From the NCBI GenBank assembly GCA_040751955.1, contig JBFMFY010000013.1:1-64000 (forward strand): DNA of 64,000 nucleotides. The letters are read 5' to 3'. Position numbers and translations under genes: made by a program. The notes under the pieces are model-generated. The model was not told the origin of the DNA and did no database searches. It worked only from the letters and a program-made list of their open reading frames with translations. Below are positions 7,926-17,019 of this stretch, piece after piece. Position 1 is the first letter of the stretch, and the number at the start of each line of letters is the position of its first letter. Source of the DNA: SpSt-333 sp040751955 (GTDB lineage: Bacteria > Bacteroidota > Ignavibacteria > UBA10030 > UBA8401).

Positions 7926-10397
7926 TCACACTCTTTGGTAGTTTTTTGATACCAGTGCATCAGCCAGAGCATTTAATAACATGTGCTGACGAAAAGGTTT
8001 TTGCAATAACTGCGCAACTCCAAACTCCTCAGGTTTGAAATCATGATACGAGGGTGAATACCCTGTGGTCGCGATGATTGGTACGTCAGGATTGATCTCC
8101 CTCAATCGCCTGATCGCGCCGGGACCGTCCAATACGGGCATGTTCAGATCCATGATAACGCATGCTATGGAAGGATTCTTTTTAAAAACTTCAACGGCAT
8201 CGTTGCCATTGATTGCCGTGACAGCATTGTAATTGTGCATCGTCAATGTCTCCTTGGTCAATTCAATAATCGAAACCTCATCGTCAACAATAAGAATTAA
8301 CTCACCATGTCCCTGCGATATACTTGGTTGAGCTTCGCTGACATGCTTGGAGATGTCTTCCGGCGATGCAGGAAGAATAATTCTGAATGTCGTCCCTTTT
8401 CCTACGGTGCTTTCGACATCGATTGTTCCACCGTGGCTCTTCACAATAGTCATGACCGTCGATAACCCAAGCCCGGTCCCTTTCTCAAGAGATTTTGTTG
8501 TAAAGAAAGGATCAAATATTTTTCCCTTTATATTGTCAGGTATTCCAAGACCTGTATCAGAGATTGTAAGACAGACCATATTGCGTTCAACAATATTCTC
8601 CGCAGCGATGGTAATCGTTCCTCCCGTTGGCATCGCATCGCGGGCGTTGATGCACAGGTTAAGTAAAATTTGATGCATCTGTGTGAAATCTCCTGTAATC
8701 ATGTCAATGTCAGGTGGAACGACCGTGCGAACCGTGATCGATTTGGGAAATGTTTCCTGAATAATTTTTTTCAACTCATCTATCAGAAATTTGGGATCAA
8801 CACCCGTCCGTTCGTGTTCCGTCCCTTTTGCAAATGTAAGGACTTGCCTGACCAACGATACACCACGGCGTGCACTCACTTCCATTATATCGAGAATCCG
8901 TACTTTCTCGTGATCAAGCATGCGCCGTAAGCGTTCTATTCCCATCACAACCGGTGCAAGAATGTTGTTCAGATCGTGCGCCACACCTCCAACGAGAGTC
9001 CCGATGCTTTCCAAACGTTGTGCGCGGAGGAACTGCTTTTCGATTGCTTTCTTCTCTGTGATGTCGAACGCAATTCCTATCCCCACTCCCTTCCCCTTGT
9101 TGTCGATCCTTGCACCGGCAAAATCCAGCCAGCGGCTTTCGCCATTTTTTCGTTGAATGACAATCTCATATCGGGAAGGAACGTCGGCACCTTGAATCCT
9201 GGCTTCTGCTCGTTTCTGTACAAGCTCACGCATATCGGGATGAATGAGGAGGGAGAACGGCATGCTGAGCAACTCCTCTTTCGAGTACCCTGTGATCACT
9301 TCCGTTGCATGGTTCACATATAAAAATTTTTCTTGCTCATAAACAAATATGGCTGCGGGCGCAGCTTCGGAAAGTGCACGGAACATCTCTTCGCTTTCAC
9401 GGAGTTTGTTTTCTGTCTCAACTCTGGAGGAAATATCGGTAGCAACGTACATTGTACCGATGGACTCTCCTTTGTCGAAAATGTTCGAGATTGCCAAAAG
9501 AACGGGAAATGTACTGCCATCGTTTCGACGGTAAACAGATTCTCCGTGTAGAATTTTTCTCAAATCTGTCGGCTGATCGGACGGCAACTCCTGCACAATA
9601 AAATCTGCAGCGCGGTGATTGATCCCGTCAATACCGAGTGATTTGCGGAATGCTCTGTTTGTGAAACGCAATACCCCGTTCGTATCTGCAACAGCCACTA
9701 GATCACTCATGGTCTCAAGGATGACCGACGCGGTCGTTTCCGGTGTCAGCGACATCAGTTGGTATTTCACTACACCGATACTTACAAATGTTACCGTAGC
9801 GGTCGTTGCCACTATTGCAAGCCGAAATACTTCAATTCCCGCCAGAGGAATGAACGCATCGGTCATCGAACCGATAGAAAGAGGAACCGCAGCGCCAAGA
9901 ATTATCAACAATGTTTGCGTCACTTCTCTTTTCGATGTAGCAGCACGCAGTTTTTTCCAGCACCAGCGGAGACCGATAACGAAACAAACTTCAAGCCAAA
10001 GAATGAACGGAACATACAGTACCGATGGCGTGAACGTAGAACCCCACGAGAGTGCTACATTCTTGGTAACATATCCAGACGCTTGTAAAACACTGATCGT
10101 GATCCCGATTCCGTACATTATTTTTACCCATCGTAACGATGAAGCGGGCTGCTGAGAAAACTCAAAAGTAAAATGGAAGAACACGGCGGGAAGGATGCAA
10201 AAACCGATGCCGCCGTACTGCACAATGAGGGAAGTAATTTCGGGATCGCGAATGATGCGAAGCAGGAATTCCGCACTCCCCCAATACACAAGACACAAAA
10301 TGGTAAGAGACCACAATTGATTGACACGGGCAGAAGGGTTTTTAGAGAGGACAAAAACTGCAAAGATGAGGTTCGCCGCAGTTGCAACAAAGGACAT
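7926..10397 (-). CDS. Hybrid sensor histidine kinase (7TM, PAS-PAS, HisKA, HATPase, receiver)
   Basis: This is an 823-residue hybrid kinase. Residues 1-215 form a 7TM histidine-kinase sensor region with seven hydrophobic helices. Two PAS domains follow (about 222-330 and 340-455), the second ending in FDITEKK. The HisKA domain has its phospho-acceptor His474 in GGVAHDLNN. The ATPase domain shows the N box (NARDAMP, Asn584), DTGLGIPD and GTGLGLS. A C-terminal receiver domain (about 702-820) has phospho-acceptor Asp750 in IMDLNMP and Lys800 in LQKPF. There is no output domain and no neighbouring response regulator, so the signal must pass on through a phosphotransfer protein or another regulator. 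The ligand sensed is not predictable. Confidence 0.95.
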   Translation of the reverse strand: MSFVATAANLIFAVFVLSKNPSARVNQLWSLTILCLVYWGSAEFLLRIIRDPEITSLIVQYGGIGFCILPAVFFHFTFEFSQQPASSLRWVKIMYGIGITISVLQASGYVTKNVALSWGSTFTPSVLYVPFILWLEVCFVIGLRWCWKKLRAATSKREVTQTLLIILGAAVPLSIGSMTDAFIPLAGIEVFRLAIVATTATVTFVSIGVVKYQLMSLTPETTASVILETMSDLVAVADTNGVLRFTNRAFRKSLGIDGINHRAADFIVQELPSDQPTDLRKILHGESVYRRNDGSTFPVLLAISNIFDKGESIGTMYVATDISSRVETENKLRESEEMFRALSEAAPAAIFVYEQEKFLYVNHATEVITGYSKEELLSMPFSLLIHPDMRELVQKRAEARIQGADVPSRYEIVIQRKNGESRWLDFAGARIDNKGKGVGIGIAFDITEKKAIEKQFLRAQRLESIGTLVGGVAHDLNNILAPVVMGIERLRRMLDHEKVRILDIMEVSARRGVSLVRQVLTFAKGTEHERTGVDPKFLIDELKKIIQETFPKSITVRTVVPPDIDMITGDFTQMHQILLNLCINARDAMPTGGTITIAAENIVERNMVCLTISDTGLGIPDNIKGKIFDPFFTTKSLEKGTGLGLSTVMTIVKSHGGTIDVESTVGKGTTFRIILPASPEDISKHVSEAQPSISQGHGELILIVDDEVSIIELTKETLTMHNYNAVTAINGNDAVEVFKKNPSIACVIMDLNMPVLDGPGAIRRLREINPDVPIIATTGYSPSYHDFKPEEFGVAQLLQKPFRQHMLLNALADALVSKNYQRV

Positions 10398-10593
10398 TAA
10401 CGCGTAGATATTGAAATAAAGGACCAGCAGCTCCCCCTTGTCACTACAATTATGAGTCTGTCAATAAAATCGCAGTACTTCAGAATTAATATACGCTTGG
10501 TCTGACCCCTATGCAAGTTGAATAACGTTGGAATTTTTTAATAGTAATTTCATGAAAAAATTTTTAGTATTAAAAAAATCTAATGAGGAGACT

Positions 10594-12441
10594 ATGTCCA
10601 TATTGTTCCGTTCTGTCCGTTCATTGTGCGCGGCGGTCGTCATGATCGCTGCTACGCTTCATTCTCAGCAACCGGTGAATGATGTCCATTCTTTCGCCAA
10701 TCCAAACGAGGTCACCATTACCCACATAGACCTTAACCTTTCGGTCAATTTCGATTCAAAAACATTGTCCGGAAAAGCGACGTTGACCATCGACAACAAA
10801 AAGAAGACAAAGAAATTGCTGCTCGACACACGCGACCTGACAATTGAGAAAGTAACTCTCGACGAGAAAGAAACGCCGGCACAATTCTCCCTCGGCGATG
10901 AAGTAAAATTCCTCGGCAAACCATTAACAATTACGATCACACCAAAGACAAAAAAAGTTCATGTCTATTATTCCACGTCTCCCAACGCCGGAGCGCTGCA
11001 ATGGCTGGAGCCGTCACAAACGTCGGGAAAACAAAAGCCGTTTCTCTTTACACAGTCACAAGCGATCCTTGCACGAACGTGGGTTCCGTGCATGGATGGT
11101 CCCGGAGTTCGATTCACGTACTCCGCAACGATCCGCACCCGACCTGATCTTGTTGCCGTGATGAGCGCGGCAGGAAATTCCGGAACGAAAGCGGCAGATG
11201 GCATTTACAAATTTGAAATGAAGCAGCCAGTACCTTCGTACTTGTTGGCACTCGGCGTTGGTGATCTTGAATTCCGTCCGCTCGGGCATCGCGGCGGAGT
11301 GTATGCAGAACCTGCTGTCGTCGAAAAAGCGGCGTATGAATTTGCCGATCTTGAAAAGATGATCTCTGCCGCCGAAGAATTGTACGGACCGTACCGCTGG
11401 GAACGGTATGACCTGCTTGTGCTGCCGCCGAGCTTTCCGTTCGGCGGAATGGAAAATCCACGCCTGACCTTTGCAACGCCGACGGTGCTCGCAGGTGATC
11501 GCTCGCTTGTCGCACTTGTTGCTCATGAACTTGCACATTCGTGGTCCGGTAATCTGGTAACGAATGCAACGTGGGACGATTTCTGGCTGAATGAAGGATT
11601 CACCGTCTATTTCGAACAACGCATCATGGAAAAACTGTACGGCAGAGAATATTCCGAAATGCTCGCGACATTGGCGTTGAAAGATTTAAAAGAGACCATC
11701 GACGATCTCGGCGTAACAAGTCCCGATACGCATTTGAAACTCAATTTGAAGGGGCGAGATCCGGATGACGGGATGAACGATATTGCATACAACAAAGGAT
11801 ATTTTTTCCTCCGGCTGTGTGAAGAGACATTCGGTCGAAACGAGTGGGATACTTTCCTAAAAAAATATTTCAATGAAAATGCATTCAAACCGATGACAAC
11901 CGAACTTTTCTTAAAGCATCTGAACTCCTATTTTAAAGACAAATCGAAAAAGGACCGTCTCACTATCAATGCGTGGGTCTATTCTCCGGGATTGCCAGCT
12001 AACTGCCCGCAGCCGCAGTCGGCGGAATTTGAAAAAGTATCGGCACAGATTGACGCATTGAAGAACGGAACTCCCGCCGTCAAACTACAGACTGATGGAT
12101 GGACAACACATCACTGGCTGTTCTTCATCAGGAATCTTCCCGATACATTGAAACTGGAAAGGCTGATCGAACTTGATTACGCATTTTATTTCACTCGCTC
12201 CGGCAATCAGGAAATTCTATGCGAGTGGTTCCAGCGCTGTATTAAGGCAAAATATGAAACAGCATACGGACCGATGCGCAATTACCTGATCAATGTCGGA
12301 CGCAGGAAGTTGATCAAACCGATCTATGAAGCGCTTGCCAAAACCCCGGAAGGGAAAGCGTGGGCAAAAGAGGTCTATGCAAAAGCGCGCCCGGGATACC
12401 ACTCTGTCAGTTACAACACTATTGATGACATCTTAAAGTAA
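10594..12441 (+). CDS. M1 family zinc metallopeptidase (leukotriene A4 hydrolase/aminopeptidase-like)
   Basis: The ATG at 10594 is preceded by GAGGAG and starts a signal peptide (MSILFRSVRSLCAAVVMIAA). The longer frame from 10528 is therefore not used. The protein is 615 residues, close to LTA4 hydrolase-type M1 enzymes. Numbered from this start it shows the substrate-binding GGMEN motif (284-288), the zinc site HELAH (His311, Glu312, His315) and the third zinc ligand Glu334 in NEGF. The C-terminal part is the helical LTA4H-C-like domain. It should remove N-terminal residues from peptides in the periplasm or outside the cell. It is divergent from the histidine kinase and probably serves peptide scavenging. 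Confidence 0.93.
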   Translation: MSILFRSVRSLCAAVVMIAATLHSQQPVNDVHSFANPNEVTITHIDLNLSVNFDSKTLSGKATLTIDNKKKTKKLLLDTRDLTIEKVTLDEKETPAQFSLGDEVKFLGKPLTITITPKTKKVHVYYSTSPNAGALQWLEPSQTSGKQKPFLFTQSQAILARTWVPCMDGPGVRFTYSATIRTRPDLVAVMSAAGNSGTKAADGIYKFEMKQPVPSYLLALGVGDLEFRPLGHRGGVYAEPAVVEKAAYEFADLEKMISAAEELYGPYRWERYDLLVLPPSFPFGGMENPRLTFATPTVLAGDRSLVALVAHELAHSWSGNLVTNATWDDFWLNEGFTVYFEQRIMEKLYGREYSEMLATLALKDLKETIDDLGVTSPDTHLKLNLKGRDPDDGMNDIAYNKGYFFLRLCEETFGRNEWDTFLKKYFNENAFKPMTTELFLKHLNSYFKDKSKKDRLTINAWVYSPGLPANCPQPQSAEFEKVSAQIDALKNGTPAVKLQTDGWTTHHWLFFIRNLPDTLKLERLIELDYAFYFTRSGNQEILCEWFQRCIKAKYETAYGPMRNYLINVGRRKLIKPIYEALAKTPEGKAWAKEVYAKARPGYHSVSYNTIDDILK

Positions 12442-12445
12442 AAAC

Positions 12446-12490
12446 GCCTCCCCTCCTCTTCCGGAGGAGGGGACTCAGGGGAGGTGGTCC
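12446..12490. repeat. GC-rich palindromic repeat upstream of the GH76-like gene
   Basis: This short element consists of a perfect CCCCTCCT/AGGAGGGG palindrome with a further copy of the AGGGGAGG arm. It closely follows the stop of the M1 peptidase gene, and its last arm (GGGGAGG) is placed as the ribosome binding site of the GH76-like gene at 12493. In reverse complement its order (CCTCCCC, short spacer, TCCCC, palindrome) matches the repeat inside the endonuclease gene near 13.85 kb. It could also work as a weak transcription terminator. Confidence 0.7.
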
Positions 12491-12492
12491 TG

Positions 12493-13638
12493 ATGTATAA
12501 ATATTTTATTTTCCTCTCGGTGTTGTTCTATTCCTGCTCCGACCAATCAAAGCAGCCCGACTCAAAACCTCTTGTCGATTCACTGAACACATTGCCAAAA
12601 GATAAATGGATAGAACGCACATATCTGATCCAGAAAAAATTTTACGAAGTGTACACGGCAGGATGGGAAGGTGCAAACGGAGCAATCGGCGATGCGTATC
12701 TCTTTCGTACAACAAAGGACTCCTCCCTCCTCCGACGATACATGCACCAGTTCGATTTGAAACAGATGTTCAACGGCACGTGGGTAGATGACCGTGCGTG
12801 GATTTGCCTTGCGGAATTATACTGGTGGGAATTTTCAGGAAAGAAAAACCAACAATGGGTTGAGGATGCCCGACAGAGGTATATCAGTGCACGCAACGAA
12901 GGACGACTCTCCAACCATGAAGGATTCTGGAGTTGGTACAATTATCCGCCGCATTGGAAGATGAACGAACGGATCATCACCAACAGCAACATGAACCAGA
13001 TGGTCGCGGTTGCCTGCCGGTTATTCGAAGCGACAGGTGACCGGAGATTTCTTGATGATGCGTTGCTGGCATGGAACGGCGACATAAAGTTTCAGGGTAT
13101 TGAAAGAACATTCTACAGAGGAAACGGCATCTGGCAAGGCGAAGGAGGATTGGCTGCATTCGGGAAACAACTGCCGTGGGAATCGGCAAGTTATCTTTCG
13201 GTACTCAATGCTCTTTATCGCGTAACCAAAGATGAAAAATATAAGACGATGGTGGTTGCATCAACAAAGCATATTTTAGATCCGAAAAACAAATGGATTG
13301 ATCCGAATGATTTTTATCAAATCCACATGGACGGTAACGGTGCGTTCGTTCATTTCCTGCTCGATGCATACGAGATTGCACCGAAAGAATTATCGGATGT
13401 TCCCGGAAAGATAGAAAAGATGCTCGACCATGTCTGGAGTAACAATCATGGCAGTGCAACCGTGACGCTTCACAGAGAATATGATCACGCAATCAGAAAC
13501 GGATGGAACCCGCACGGCGGTGAAGACGGGTACGGTGTTGATGAAGTGGGAACTGTTCATGCACAATCGCAGGCACTTAGAGCGTTTGGCGTGTTTGCAT
13601 ACTTCAACAATCTCACACAAAGGCAAAAAGAAAAGTGA
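12493..13638 (+). CDS. GH76-like (alpha/alpha)6-barrel lipoprotein
   Basis: The ATG at 12493 is preferred over the GTG nine bases upstream because it lies a normal distance from GGGGAGG and starts the signal sequence. The signal ends in a lipobox-like FYSC, so the protein is probably a lipoprotein. The body has repeated helical pairs of an (alpha/alpha)6 barrel and the GH76-type pattern WVDDRAWICLAELYWWE and NSNMNQMVAVACRLFEATGD. GH76 enzymes are endo-alpha-1,6-mannanases, and an Asp pair is used for catalysis; the DD at WVDDRAW is the candidate here. The substrate is uncertain because related families (GH88/GH105-like) share the fold. Neighbours are other exported hydrolases. Confidence 0.75.
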   Translation: MYKYFIFLSVLFYSCSDQSKQPDSKPLVDSLNTLPKDKWIERTYLIQKKFYEVYTAGWEGANGAIGDAYLFRTTKDSSLLRRYMHQFDLKQMFNGTWVDDRAWICLAELYWWEFSGKKNQQWVEDARQRYISARNEGRLSNHEGFWSWYNYPPHWKMNERIITNSNMNQMVAVACRLFEATGDRRFLDDALLAWNGDIKFQGIERTFYRGNGIWQGEGGLAAFGKQLPWESASYLSVLNALYRVTKDEKYKTMVVASTKHILDPKNKWIDPNDFYQIHMDGNGAFVHFLLDAYEIAPKELSDVPGKIEKMLDHVWSNNHGSATVTLHREYDHAIRNGWNPHGGEDGYGVDEVGTVHAQSQALRAFGVFAYFNNLTQRQKEK

Positions 13639-13643
13639 AAAAA

Positions 13644-15341
13644 TTACTTCTGCAAAACCATTTTTTTCACACTCATATAATTTCCTGCTGTCAACCTATA
13701 CAAATAAATCCCGCTCGGCAGCGCCGACGCATCGAACGATACCGTATGCGTTCCCGCCTCTCTCTGTTCATTCACGAGCGTTGCCACTTCCCTTCCAAGC
13801 ATGTCATACACTTTAAGTGTGACAGCAATCCCCCTTGACACTGTCGCGTCATTCCCCCTTTGTAAAGGGGGATTAAGGGGGATTTGAAATTGAATCGTTG
13901 TCGCCGGATTGAACGGGTTGGGAAAATTTTGATGCAATGCGAATCCCAAAGGAATGTTCCCCTCACTCCGCACAGACGTCACCACAAAGCCGGCGAGATG
14001 TACGATTGTTTGCCTTGCCGTCCCATCGGAATAATTGATCGTCATCGTTTCGGATGAATCGGGATCGTTCGTGATGGGTGCAAAATGAACATTGACCGTC
14101 CGATAACTGTTTGCACTGAGATAAGTGATCGTGTCGGTCAATGAAAAAGCAGGATGTGAAACTGCGATCGATGTGATACTGACATCCTTATTCCCGTTAT
14201 TCGCAAGAACAAGTGTTCTGTCCGATGAGCCGACAAAATCAATCGTGCCGAATTCAACAGTACGCGGGGATGCGATGATAACCCCGGCAGAGGGTACCGT
14301 TGCCGTTCCTCCGAAATTATTGATCCGGTCAACAAACTCAGGATGATCGACGAACGGATTTCTGTTTCCCTGATACTGTGCAATCCCGTTATTCCGGTTC
14401 TTCGATTTTTGAGTGGGTGGAAAATTCCTGTTCCATTCCCGGAAAGCCGATTCCGCATACGGGCTTTCGGTCCAGAAATTTCCGTGATTTGCATGACGGA
14501 CGATAAAATAGAACATCGCTCGCGCGCAATCTCCTTTGTGCGCATCACGTGGTTCAAAAACCGTTACACCACCGTAACCTATCCCCAATTTCGAACCACC
14601 GACACTCCACGAGACATTCGAGACTACTTTGCCGAAGGCGTAATTGCTCCGGGTGCTGTTGGCAACCTCGTCGGATGAAAAAAGATGGTGAATATCGGAC
14701 TGCATCGGATCAACACTCCCGAATTTGCTCTGCGGCCATGTGTGTTCCGCGTTAAAGTTGTTCGTCGTCGCACCGGCACGCGTGTTAAATTTCGCTTTTC
14801 GTCCTGTATAAATGCACTCTACTGAATCAATGCCGTTGTTGCTGTCGATATTGCCGTACATCCGGTCGCGTGCAGTCGTGTACCCCAGCGTGGTATGCCC
14901 CTGCTGTGCGATCGTTTTCAAAACAGTCTTGAGTGATTCTCCCGATAATCCCTGTGTACTTTTATAGAGCGTTTCGGGGTATTTTTTGGTTCCGGAAAGA
15001 GGAACAACGACAGTACCTGATGTGAGGTTTGTCTCGACAAAAGCAAAATCATAGTACGTAAGATTGTGAGGAGATGAAAAATAGATCCACGTCATCGCAC
15101 TGTCACCGGATCCGATAAGGAAAGCGGTGTCCTTTACAGTAAATGATTCGCCAAAGATGTTGATATCGGTGATCTTGACATGCGACGGGGATGTGTTGAC
15201 AATCCAGAGAGCGGTGCTGTCTTTCACTCCGGCAAGTGTTGTGTCGAATTGTACCGATGCAGGATTCATACTGATCGATTGTGCAGCAGCCGAATGACAA
15301 ACCAACAATATTGCAATACCTATATATGAGAGGCTCTTCAT
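13644..15341 (-). CDS. Secreted endonuclease I family nuclease with T9SS sorting domain
   Basis: The signal peptide (MKSLSYIGIAILLVCHSAAAQ) is followed by an immunoglobulin-like choice-of-anchor/ASH-type domain (about 25-118). The Endonuclease_1 domain (about 125-340) carries the catalytic NAEHTWPQS motif (His200) and DIHHL. A second ASH-like domain (345-450) follows, and the last 100 residues are a T9SS sorting domain (HQNFPNPFNPATTI, YDMLGREVATLVNE, SGIYLYRL). It should degrade extracellular DNA or RNA non-specifically for nutrient or phosphate scavenging. The start overlaps the stop of the GHL10 gene by four bases (ATGA). The sorting domain is interrupted by extra residues PLNPPLQRGNDATVSRG encoded by a palindromic repeat; the reading frame stays open. 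Confidence 0.92.
   Translation of the reverse strand: MKSLSYIGIAILLVCHSAAAQSISMNPASVQFDTTLAGVKDSTALWIVNTSPSHVKITDINIFGESFTVKDTAFLIGSGDSAMTWIYFSSPHNLTYYDFAFVETNLTSGTVVVPLSGTKKYPETLYKSTQGLSGESLKTVLKTIAQQGHTTLGYTTARDRMYGNIDSNNGIDSVECIYTGRKAKFNTRAGATTNNFNAEHTWPQSKFGSVDPMQSDIHHLFSSDEVANSTRSNYAFGKVVSNVSWSVGGSKLGIGYGGVTVFEPRDAHKGDCARAMFYFIVRHANHGNFWTESPYAESAFREWNRNFPPTQKSKNRNNGIAQYQGNRNPFVDHPEFVDRINNFGGTATVPSAGVIIASPRTVEFGTIDFVGSSDRTLVLANNGNKDVSITSIAVSHPAFSLTDTITYLSANSYRTVNVHFAPITNDPDSSETMTINYSDGTARQTIVHLAGFVVTSVRSEGNIPLGFALHQNFPNPFNPATTIQFQIPLNPPLQRGNDATVSRGIAVTLKVYDMLGREVATLVNEQREAGTHTVSFDASALPSGIYLYRLTAGNYMSVKKMVLQK
13829..13883. repeat. Palindromic repeat inserted in frame in the endonuclease sorting domain
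   Basis: The core is the palindrome TCCCCCTTTGTAAAGGGGGA (13853-13872), with a further GGGGGA arm and a GTCATT edge. It has the same layout as the repeat at 12.45 kb. On the coding (minus) strand it is translated as PLNPPLQRG, a peptide that interrupts the otherwise standard T9SS sorting domain between its first strand (TTIQFQIP) and second strand (VTLKVYDMLGRE). It keeps the frame. Confidence 0.8.
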
Positions 15342-16921
15342 TGTGTCGGCTCTCCATTGTTGAAAATTGGTAGAGGATTTTTAATGACAGTCAGAGTTAA
15401 TTGACTTTCATTTCCCACCCGATCAACGGCAGAGACCGCTACGGCATTCAATGTCTCCACTGTTTCAGTCGCACTCACTTCCCCGTTCCTGCGTCTCGAT
15501 TCCGATTTCACAACGCGCGACACTGGAAGGCTCAAAGTAGAATCGGTTTTTGTAAGAATCGAATAGTTCCACGTCTCGTTGTACCGGTAATATACGACTG
15601 ACCGAAACACATCGGCGGCATTCGGATGCGTCCAGGAAATTGCAGCGGTGTCGTTCAGAACAGACTGAGTCATGACCGGTGATAACGGCGCTTCGTTGTC
15701 AAGCCACGGAGATGAAGGAACAAGCGCCTGTTTCTGATATGGACCGTTCCTCAATACGCCGTTCAGCACGCTGCTGTCGCGTTGGAATGCTTTCATGCTG
15801 AAGTGAATATGTCCGGGACCGTCCGGCACAAAGCCGCGCGTAATCATAATCTGGTTGAAGATCTCATCTGCCGCCGCTTCATCGCGCGACCGGCTGATAA
15901 TCATGCCGGGCCAAAGATTGCGCTGCATCGTATTCTCTTTCACCCACCACCCGAGCAAAACGGGAAAACTTTGCGGGATCTGGTTGATACGCCAATAGAG
16001 TTGAGGTGTCCAGTAATCGACCCACCCTTTATTCAACCACAATTTTGCGTCAGCATACAATCTGTTGTACTGATCGAATCCGGAAATTGACGGGGGATTC
16101 TTCGGACGCCAGATACCGAACGGACTCAATCCGAATTTCACATGTCTCTTTTCCGCTTTGATTCCTTTGTACACCCGTTCGATAAATCTGTTCACATGCG
16201 AACGGCGCCAATCTTCGCGCGATGTAGTACTGTCTTTCTTCCTGAATTCAGTCCATGTCTCATCATCAGGAAAATTCCCATCGCCGTACGGATAGAAATA
16301 ATCATCGAAATGTATCCCGTCCACATCGTACCGTTTCACTACATCCATCACCACGTTGTAGGAAATATCCTGCACTTCTTGTTTGGAAGGATCGAGCCAG
16401 TACATCCCGTCGCTGATTTTCTTAGCAAGATCAGGACGCTTTTTGACAATGGAAGAATCTGTCGGTTCGTTGTTTCTTGAAAGATGCGCACGGTACGGAT
16501 TGAACCATGCATGTAATTCAATTCCGCGCTTGTGGGATTCATTGATCCAAAATTCCAGAGGGTCATAATATGGTTCCGGTGCTTTCCCCTGTTCACCTGT
16601 TAAATAAAACGACCATGGCTCATAGGAGCTTGCATACATCGCATCGCAATGCGGACGGACTTGAAAGACGACTGCATTCAGGTTCAATGCAACGACTGTA
16701 TCGAGAATTGTGAGTGCTTCGCGCTGCTGCTCTTCCGTTGTCAATCCCGGTTTACTCGGCCAATCGATATTGCCGACTGTTGCAACCCACACACCGCGGA
16801 ATTCGTGCTCAGCGCGAGGCAGCGAATCTTGTAGAATCGGATCCGAAACAATCTGTTTCGTGCCGCCGCATCCGAAGAAAGCGACCACTAAAAGAGAGAA
16901 CAAAATCAATGGCATTTTCAT
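15338..16921 (-). CDS. GHL10-type glycoside hydrolase-like lipoprotein (DUF187 family)
   Basis: This 527-residue protein has a lipoprotein signal (MKMPLILFSLLVVAFFGC, Cys18). The catalytic region is typical of the DUF187/GHL10 (YngK-like) family: EFRGVWVATVGNIDWPS, LNAVVFQVRPHCDAMY, HAWFNPYR, DGIHFDDYFYPYG and WVDYWTPQLYW, all signs of a TIM barrel. A fibronectin-like C-terminal domain (from about 400) precedes the end. These proteins are thought to act on cell-wall or exopolysaccharide glycans, but the substrate is not settled. The stop overlaps the start of the endonuclease gene, so the two are co-translated. The ATG at 16915 could be used instead of 16921. Confidence 0.9.
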   Translation of the reverse strand: MKMPLILFSLLVVAFFGCGGTKQIVSDPILQDSLPRAEHEFRGVWVATVGNIDWPSKPGLTTEEQQREALTILDTVVALNLNAVVFQVRPHCDAMYASSYEPWSFYLTGEQGKAPEPYYDPLEFWINESHKRGIELHAWFNPYRAHLSRNNEPTDSSIVKKRPDLAKKISDGMYWLDPSKQEVQDISYNVVMDVVKRYDVDGIHFDDYFYPYGDGNFPDDETWTEFRKKDSTTSREDWRRSHVNRFIERVYKGIKAEKRHVKFGLSPFGIWRPKNPPSISGFDQYNRLYADAKLWLNKGWVDYWTPQLYWRINQIPQSFPVLLGWWVKENTMQRNLWPGMIISRSRDEAAADEIFNQIMITRGFVPDGPGHIHFSMKAFQRDSSVLNGVLRNGPYQKQALVPSSPWLDNEAPLSPVMTQSVLNDTAAISWTHPNAADVFRSVVYYRYNETWNYSILTKTDSTLSLPVSRVVKSESRRRNGEVSATETVETLNAVAVSAVDRVGNESQLTLTVIKNPLPIFNNGEPTQ

Positions 16922-17019
16922 AATAAAAATTAACCTTTATCTTAATCAAAGTTTCATTACTTTCGTCAACAATTTACTTCATAGTTTATCCAATTCAAAA
17001 ACATTTTACAGGAGGAATT

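Noticed and set aside
9314..10400. Several plus- and minus-strand frames over the histidine kinase, up to 178 residues
   Set aside because: All are in the shadow of a clear multidomain kinase frame.
11056..11619. 187-residue minus-strand frame opposite the M1 peptidase
   Set aside because: It lies opposite the conserved GGMEN and HELAH motifs and has no family match, so it is a shadow of the coding strand.
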